A DNA stretch of 64,000 nucleotides from Toxonevra muliebris. Lineage: Eukaryota; Arthropoda; Insecta; Diptera; Pallopteridae. A model generated the notes under the pieces. The model saw only the letters and a program-made list of their open reading frames with translations. It was not told the origin of the DNA and searched no databases. A program made the translations under genes and the position numbers. Location of the stretch: NCBI GenBank assembly GCA_963691655.1, contig OY829326.1:147640998-147704997 (forward strand), read 5' to 3'. This document shows, in pieces, positions 59,500 to 64,000 of the stretch (the stretch's first letter is position 1; every line of letters starts with the position of its first letter).

Positions 59500-62400
59500 G
59501 GTGATTTGTCAAAGAAAACATTTTAATGTCTCGTCAAAAATCAGTTATGTTTTATTGTATGAAACAAAAAAACATCCTATGCATGGCTTTTTTGCTGCAT
59601 CCATTGATGAGATCATTCGATATAGTAATTTCAGAGATATCCTGTAAATCAGTCGCGTGAAAGTTAATTCAAGAAAAACACGCGTTAACGAGTTGCTGCA
59701 GACTAACTTTGGCAATTTTTTGAATTCTCTTGTTCTTAAGACTGTACTCGGAAAACAAATAATTAAGTTTTGTTAGTTCCTAATACCGGAATCTCCTCTT
59801 AAGTAGTAATTCATTTTAATGAAATGTTTAATCTTTTCTTGTGATTGCTATTTCTTTTTTCAATTTAATAAATTTCATCAGTTAGATCAACATGTTGTTG
59901 TTGCTAAATTAATTTCTATATGCTAAATACAAATATAAACAAACTAATCACAAAAAAAAAAAAAAAAAATTAAATAATAATTATCACAACAATTGTAAAG
60001 TGTACTCTGCAGCTATGACGTCATGGTCATATTGAGCGCTAACATGAATAACATTTTACTTAAAAATTTGATAAAAACTACAAAGTTCAATTGAATTTAA
60101 TTTTGCCAATAATAGGAAATTGCGTTCAAGTAATAAAATTTTATCATTCCTAATGCAGTATGACCTCGGTTTATGTTATTCGCGTTATATAAAACAAAAG
60201 TTTTGTACAATATCGTAGTTTTGTTTTGAATTAATTGGTTTTATAGAGGCTTTACTGTACATATATTGTGTCGATAAAAATCAATTTGTAGGCAAATATT
60301 TGTAGCCTCTTCTAAATGTTGTCAAATTTTTGATAATAACCCATAAAATGTGGCATTTTTATTGTGTGAAATTAATTTCTTAATGTACGTTCGAATATTT
60401 TGCGAAATGCCATAAAAATCAAATTGTCAACGTTAAGTGTTAAAATATTAACTTCCGATTATTAATTTTTGTATGTTTGTTTATGTTCGTATGTGAATGC
60501 AAATGAATTACAGGGTGATATGAATTACATGAAACTATATTGAATAAAATTGAAAATTAAATAAAAAGTCATATAACTATCAAATGTTACTATGGCAAAG
60601 AGGGTGGGGGATTTAGTGTTAAGATGTGGGAATAACACCCACCAGCGGATCCAAGGATTGCTGAAGGGGGCGGGGTTTAATTCTTTGGTCCCTCTAAAAT
60701 GTATGTGGTTTTCAATGGTAGGAGGGTAAGAGGGGAAGGGGCGGGGTGTTTGAACCTCCCTTAGGAAATCAGCCTTTGATTGTAGGATAGGAACTCAGGT
60801 AATGGCAATTGCGTGTTATTGCTTCATTCTTTTTTCGGTTTAGTCTGAAATTGTTCCAAATCAACTTTGGAAAGTATTGTGCTGAAAATTGGGTTTGAAA
60901 TAGAACATACTAATACTAATCTATAAAGCTTGTGGTGATTTACTATTCAATTGAAAAATGTTCCCAGTGACGGTAAAAAATACAAGAAATCTGGCTTCTG
61001 AATCCGCTAATGAGTGATAGTAACTTCTTAGAGTAGAAACTTAGGTCATGAGCGGGAAGGTTAGAAAAAAGAAGAGACGTACAATGCGATTCAATGTGCC
61101 ATTAACTCGAAGGAACACCATCTCTTGCAATTTCTTCTTCCTCTATTTGGTGTAATCTTGTGGTCAATACCAAATGAGTTACGTAACTTTGGAAGATGTT
61201 GTGTTGAAAATTAGTTCGAAATGGAATATAATATCAATACTAATCTTTAGACTGTGTATCTTTTATAGATAGTTTATCAATAAAATTATTAATTTTGACA
61301 TCGTAAAAAGTCAATGATTCTTCGAATTGATCGACATACAACATACAACAATAAATTCTGAAAACTCCACGCCAAAAACTGATTAACTCTTTCATACCCA
61401 ATGTTGCGTATATGCAACATTCACTTTTATGTGGCAAAACAAAAAGAGTTAACAGATATTACTATTACCGCTATTTGTATTCGGTTCTGTCAGGTATTCT
61501 TCACCTTTGCTAATTGCCGAATATTTGAAATTTTTTGCTTAAGTATTTTTTTTTATGTTTTGTCTTTGAAGTCCAGCAAAAAACCTAAGTGCAAAAATTT
61601 TTAGTAAAATCTTTTGCAATATTTTTTTTAAAAATAATGCATTCAATTATTACTAACCGGAAATTTTTTTTATCAGATATGTTTATAAAAGATAAGAGAA
61701 TATGAAAATCAAAAAATTTGAGAAAAGGAGTTATCCAGTGGTTGTCTACAGCTTCATAGCTATGTTTTTTTAATTTTAAATAAAGGACAAATAAATCAAT
61801 GTAGAAGCAAGAAATTTGGTGTCATGATTGTGGAAGACCTAAGTAACCATAATTTCATAATAAAAGGTTTCTCTAAAGCCCCATTATAATTCGGGCGTCA
61901 AAGGGTTAAATGAGAACACGAACAAAAACTTTTCGTTAACTAGATCATATCACAAAATTGAATGAAAACATTACATTGAAAAATATGTTTAATTTAGGAT
62001 CCTTGTGCCACTCTAGAAAACGATCGCGCTTCCAATGGAAGTTTTCAATAGAAAAAAATCTAACCTCGAACTCTATCACCCTGTACCATAAATGAGTTAC
62101 ATGAGAATGAGCGCCACTGAAATCGCTAGAAATTCACTGTTATTTCACATATTTACATCAACATTTTGAATTTATTCATTTGAAGTTTTATTATTTTTTA
62201 AACAGGCGCTTTTCACAAGTACACAATAAGTGAGAATCAGGAATTCAACTTTGAAAATCTCTAAATAATTCTTCTATTTTTTTTTCTTTAGTATTTAGTA
62301 TTTAATTTATAATTGGTATTATTATGTAAATCATTTTAAAACAATTATTTTTATTAGGTATTTTAAACAAACTTTTCCAAATTTTCAACTTCATTTTGAT

Positions 62401-64000
62401 AATGAACGCGTAATTTTGATTTGGACACTGGAAATGGTTCACAACTACTGCCACCATATGGTTGCTTGTAAATAATTGACAAGGGATTTTTATTATTGTT
62501 ATATAAATTGTTCAGAGACATGCTCAAACTTCGATGTTAGACTTGAAACTAAACTTGTTAAATATGAAAATTCACAATGAGCTACGACAATTCAAACAGG
62601 CTAATAGGCGGACAGATATACAGTCTAATTCACAACTATAGCATCACCTTTTTATCTGGATTTTTATAGAAAAATTCTTAAAATATACAAACTTTTTTTT
62701 GTTTTTAAAATTATCATGGCAGCATACTTTTTTCCGTTCTTTGCTTAGCCACATTTTTGTTCTGCTAGTTATTGGCCTAGGCCATTTCTACTTGACTTCC
62801 CCAAAAGTTTTTTTTTTGGAACAGGGCTTGTTCCGGCCCGATGAGTAAGTAGGATAGCTATGAATTTTTAAATTTGCTCCCATTAATGACGTCATTGTAC
62901 TGTTTGAAACCCTGTATATCGCCTCAATTTCTTTCCTGAAATGGCTGTAGGTATTTTGTAAGGATTCTAGGAAATGCTTTCCATTCTGATAGATACAGTG
63001 GTTAAAACAATTAAAGATTCATAAGACATTTTTAACTGTAATTTAGCCACTCAAAGTATTTTTAATGATTGTAACTTTCGGTGTAGTACACGTAGGAGGT
63101 ACTGTTAAGTCTTTGCCCCTATCAGAAAGGACTTCAAAATCTTAATTTTTGGAAAGAAATCGGCTAAGCTAAGAACACCGGTAGACTCTATATGGTCTCA
63201 AATTTTGAAGGACCCCATAAAAAAAATGAGGAGTATGCCAAATTAACTTAATATCTTTTAATTTTTAATAAATAGAAATGCTGATATACTTAGTTATGAA
63301 ACGCAAGAAAATTTTATTTCTTTACCGCCACGCATACCGATTTTAATGAAAAATGATTGTAAACCGAATGTATTACTCCAGTTTTTTGGTTTTGGTCGCT
63401 GAATCCAAGTATGGCAGCTAAATTTTTCTAGCACATCAGGTTTTTATACAATAGTATTCATAAAAAAGGTGTTGATGTAAAGTTTGCTAAAAAAACAAAA
63501 TAAGCCAGTTTGAATGGTTGTATCTTTAAAGATACTGTGGGTTAAGGGTTAATTATGCTTAGGGAAATGGTATCGGGGGGAAAGTATCGATACTATACTC
63601 ATTTGAAGTATCGGCCGAAAAGCATCAGGTACTCAAAAGTATAGACATAAATGTACTCGATACCTAAAGTATCGGGTTCCGATACCTAATGTAAAAAAAA
63701 TCATAAGATGCGCTTAACAAATTTGCGAATTATGTGCAAATTTTTGGTTTTTATTAATTGTTTGAAACATATACATAAGTACGTATATAAATAATGAATA
63801 CATATATGTACCTATGTATATAAAAAAGGTAGATATTTATTTAATATAGATATATATCGTACCCTAACTACAAAAGTGGCACAACCTCTGTTCAACCGAT
63901 TGATCCTCTGTTCAACAATTTCGATACCTATATATTCTTCAACCGCGTATTTCCAAAAGTACCATTTCGCAGAAAATGGAAAAAACTAAAGCTTTGAAAA
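59500..64000. other. Repeat-rich noncoding end of the window
   Basis: No gene recognised. Noted items: a poly-A run (59952-59969); a G-rich stretch near 60655-60745; TACAGGGTGATA at about 60509 with its mirror at about 62075-62086, a possible pair of element ends; and a cluster of AGTATCG motifs near 63565-63695. Confidence 0.4.
63565..63695. repeat. Cluster of (A)AGTATCG motifs
   Basis: GTATCG or its mirror CGATAC occurs about seven times in 130 bases, in both orientations, including the palindrome AGTATCGATACT. Such clusters are typical of subterminal repeats where a transposase binds, but no element ends were identified. Confidence 0.6.

Noticed and set aside
60646..61010. Possible second hAT-like element (CAGCGGATCCAAGG against a mirrored GAATCCGCTA)
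   Set aside because: Ends match over about 10 bases only and no 8-bp target duplication was found.

Overview
The window is an AT-rich stretch of a fly nuclear genome. Short GT-AG introns, Drosophila-type SkpA, Roc1a, Suv4-20 and otopetrin genes, and heavy loads of Tc1/mariner, piggyBac, hAT, pogo and non-LTR remnants point to a higher dipteran (Brachycera). My best guess is a tephritid-like fruit fly; this is inference. As I recall, SkpA, Roc1a and Suv4-20 also lie close together near the tip of the Drosophila melanogaster X, so the window probably keeps an old syntenic block that transposons have expanded.

Layout. 1-12 kb is almost entirely transposon debris. It holds a chimeric mariner, a long-inverted-repeat element with its own small ORF, a mariner with recognisable ends, a LINE tail and a Tc1-type relic. 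All of this seems to lie in the first coding intron of a minus-strand Tousled-like kinase gene: its start-codon exon is at 12008-12082 and a possible 5' UTR exon ends at 14613. A piggyBac-like element (13220-14443) carries a mariner piece. 18.7-22.9 kb is a tandem SkpA cluster on the minus strand: two intact reading frames and one frameshifted chimeric copy. A divergent Skp1-like gene that lacks the F-box-binding tail follows on the plus strand (24.7 kb). A small two-exon membrane-protein candidate (27.7-28.1 kb, minus) lies head-to-head with Suv4-20 (30.3-34.9 kb, plus).

35-42 kb is noncoding, with several hairpin or MITE-like elements. A 5'-truncated Jockey-type retrotransposon occupies 42.9-44.4 kb. 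Roc1a (three exons, minus) is at 45.8-46.3 kb. A multi-exon otopetrin-like proton channel gene (minus, N-terminus not found) is at 48.4-51.5 kb. 52.4-64 kb is again repeats: a Tc1 transposase relic split by an intron-like insert, an hAT-like element with a perfect 8-bp target duplication and an unusual internal degenerate repeat, and a LINE tail.

Functionally, SkpA (adaptor) and Roc1a (RING subunit) are two core subunits of SCF ubiquitin ligases. Suv4-20 is the H4K20 methyltransferase of silent chromatin. The Tousled-like kinase acts in chromatin assembly. The otopetrin is a membrane channel unrelated to these. All coordinates and splice sites were read by eye from sequence, without alignment tools.
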